Below, one piece after another: positions 63,269-64,000 of a stretch of DNA of 64,000 nt. This DNA comes from CAVTPU01 sp963736695. GTDB taxonomy: Bacteria; Actinomycetota; Actinomycetes; Mycobacteriales; Micromonosporaceae. Both the position numbers and the translations under genes were made by a program. The notes beneath the pieces were generated by a model. It did not search any database and was not told where the DNA came from. It saw nothing but the letters and a program-made list of their open reading frames with translations. The DNA is taken from assembly GCA_963736695.1 (NCBI GenBank), contig CAVTPU010000004.1, positions 2,976,001-3,040,000 on the forward strand, given 5' to 3'. How positions within the stretch are numbered: position 1 is the stretch's first letter; each line of letters begins with the position of its first letter.

Positions 63269-64000
63269 GACTGTCCGGGCTCGTCGCCGACCGCGACGGG
63301 CACGCCGACGAGGGAGCCATATTCGGTCCAGGATCCGTCGTAGTTCTTCACGTCGGGGTGGCCGAGCAGTTCCCGCAGCACGAACCAGGTGTGCGAGGAG
63401 CGTTCTCCGATGCGGCAATATGCGATCGTCGGCCGCGACTCGTCGAGGCCGGCGGCCCGATAGATGTCACGCAGCTCGTCGTCGCTCTTGAAGGTGCCGT
63501 CGTCGTTGGCGGTTCGACTCCACGGGACGGACAGCGCGGTGGGCACGTGTCCGGGCACCTGGGATTGTTCCTGCGGCAGGTGCGCGGGGGCGAGCAACCG
63601 GCCGGCGTATTCGTCCGGGGAACGCACATCGACAAGGTTCGCCGTGCCGATGGCGGCGAGCACGTCGTCGCGGAACGTCCGGATGGACCGGTCCTGGTCC
63701 GTGGCGACATAGGTGGTTGCGGGTCGGCTGACTGGCTCGTCGGTCAGGGGACGGCCGTCGAGCTCCCATTTTTTGCGACCCCCGTCGAGCAGCCGCACGT
63801 CGCGGTGGCCATAGAGGGTGAAATACCAGTAGGCGTATGCGGCGAACCAGTTGTTGTTGCCGCCATAAAGCACGACGAGGTCGTCGTTGGAGACGCCTCG
63901 TTCGCTCAGCAGAGCCTCGAATTGGCGTTTGTTGACGAAGTCTCGGCGTACAGGGTCCTGCAGGTCGGTCTGCCAATCGATCTTGATGGCGCCGGGCAGA
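63265..64000 (-). CDS. Thiosulfate sulfurtransferase (rhodanese), 5' part off the window edge
   Basis: At least 244 residues of a two-domain rhodanese; the N-terminal end lies beyond base 64000. The linker region and domain 2 with the active cysteine in AYCRIGERSSHTWF (CRIGERS is typical of the CysA/SseA thiosulfate type) are complete. It transfers sulfur from thiosulfate to cyanide or another acceptor. The visible part begins LPGAIKIDWQTDLQD, a usual domain 1 segment. Coupled to the DUF1416 gene. Confidence 0.92.
   Translation of the reverse strand, partial: LPGAIKIDWQTDLQDPVRRDFVNKRQFEALLSERGVSNDDLVVLYGGNNNWFAAYAYWYFTLYGHRDVRLLDGGRKKWELDGRPLTDEPVSRPATTYVATDQDRSIRTFRDDVLAAIGTANLVDVRSPDEYAGRLLAPAHLPQEQSQVPGHVPTALSVPWSRTANDDGTFKSDDELRDIYRAAGLDESRPTIAYCRIGERSSHTWFVLRELLGHPDVKNYDGSWTEYGSLVGVPVAVGDEPGQS

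Overview
This is a 64 kb stretch of a high-GC actinomycete chromosome. It is almost entirely conserved core genes and shows no prophage, insertion sequence or CRISPR array. Several families seen here are essentially actinobacterial: DUF4233, the TIGR03960/TIGR03936 pair, DUF1416 next to a thiosulfate sulfurtransferase, SigE-type sigma factors and CU044_5270 proteins. Gene order (obg-nadD-rsfS, comEA-comEC-holA-rpsT-lepA-hemW-hrcA-dnaJ, phoH-ybeY-CNNM-cdd-era-recO-uppS) fits the same group. An acyltransferase-3 gene between era and recO suggests a relative of the Micromonosporales or Glycomycetales; that placement is tentative. Tyrosine is often encoded by TAT despite the high GC.

Layout. 1-8.9 kb: DUF4233 protein, a membrane-anchored VOC-fold protein on the minus strand, a T-box leader and ileS, plsC, then the radical-SAM/DUF2344 pair. 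8.9-14.6 kb: RNase E/G, a lipoprotein, rplU, rpmA, obgE. Both rplU and obgE are broken by clustered single-base indels, which look like local sequence errors. 14.7-19.5 kb: pepN, nadD, rsfS, a histidine phosphatase and a lipoprotein. 19.5-27.1 kb: degV, comEA, comEC, holA, rpsT (minus), lepA. 27.1-32.4 kb: an ECF sigma factor with membrane partner, a transglycosylase-like protein, an enoyl-CoA hydratase, hemW and a DUF4870 protein. 32.5-44.3 kb: CIRCE-hrcA-dnaJ-rsmE-HIT, a beta-lactamase-fold protein, then phoH-ybeY-CNNM/CBS-cdd-like-era-acyltransferase-recO-uppS, nearly all overlapping or closely spaced.

44.4-56.8 kb: a second ECF sigma factor with a CU044_5270 partner, a frameshifted dinG helicase gene, an AI-2E-type permease, a solitary GroES-like protein, a PrsW protease, a TPP-riboswitch-controlled ykoEDC thiamine-precursor transporter, a DUF402 protein and PPK2. 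56.8-58.7 kb: a candidate PHO box in front of a PhoU-like/Pit phosphate uptake pair. 58.7-59.65 kb is gene-poor, with a TPR gene remnant and a 22-bp perfect hairpin. 59.65-64 kb, all minus strand: a secreted protein, a third sigma factor with a DUF4232 membrane partner, an unknown anchored protein, a DUF1416 protein and a thiosulfate sulfurtransferase running off the edge.

Control elements visible directly are a translational T-box (ileS), CIRCE (hrcA operon), a TPP riboswitch (ykoE), a PHO-box-like repeat (pit), paired DnaA boxes before comEA and several strong hairpin terminators. Three sigma-factor/membrane-partner modules lie in 35 kb. I found no clear undescribed system. The most useful leads are the indel cluster, the repeat shared by the two genes of the second sigma module, the DnaA boxes before comEA, and the active-site-less cytidine deaminase homologue.
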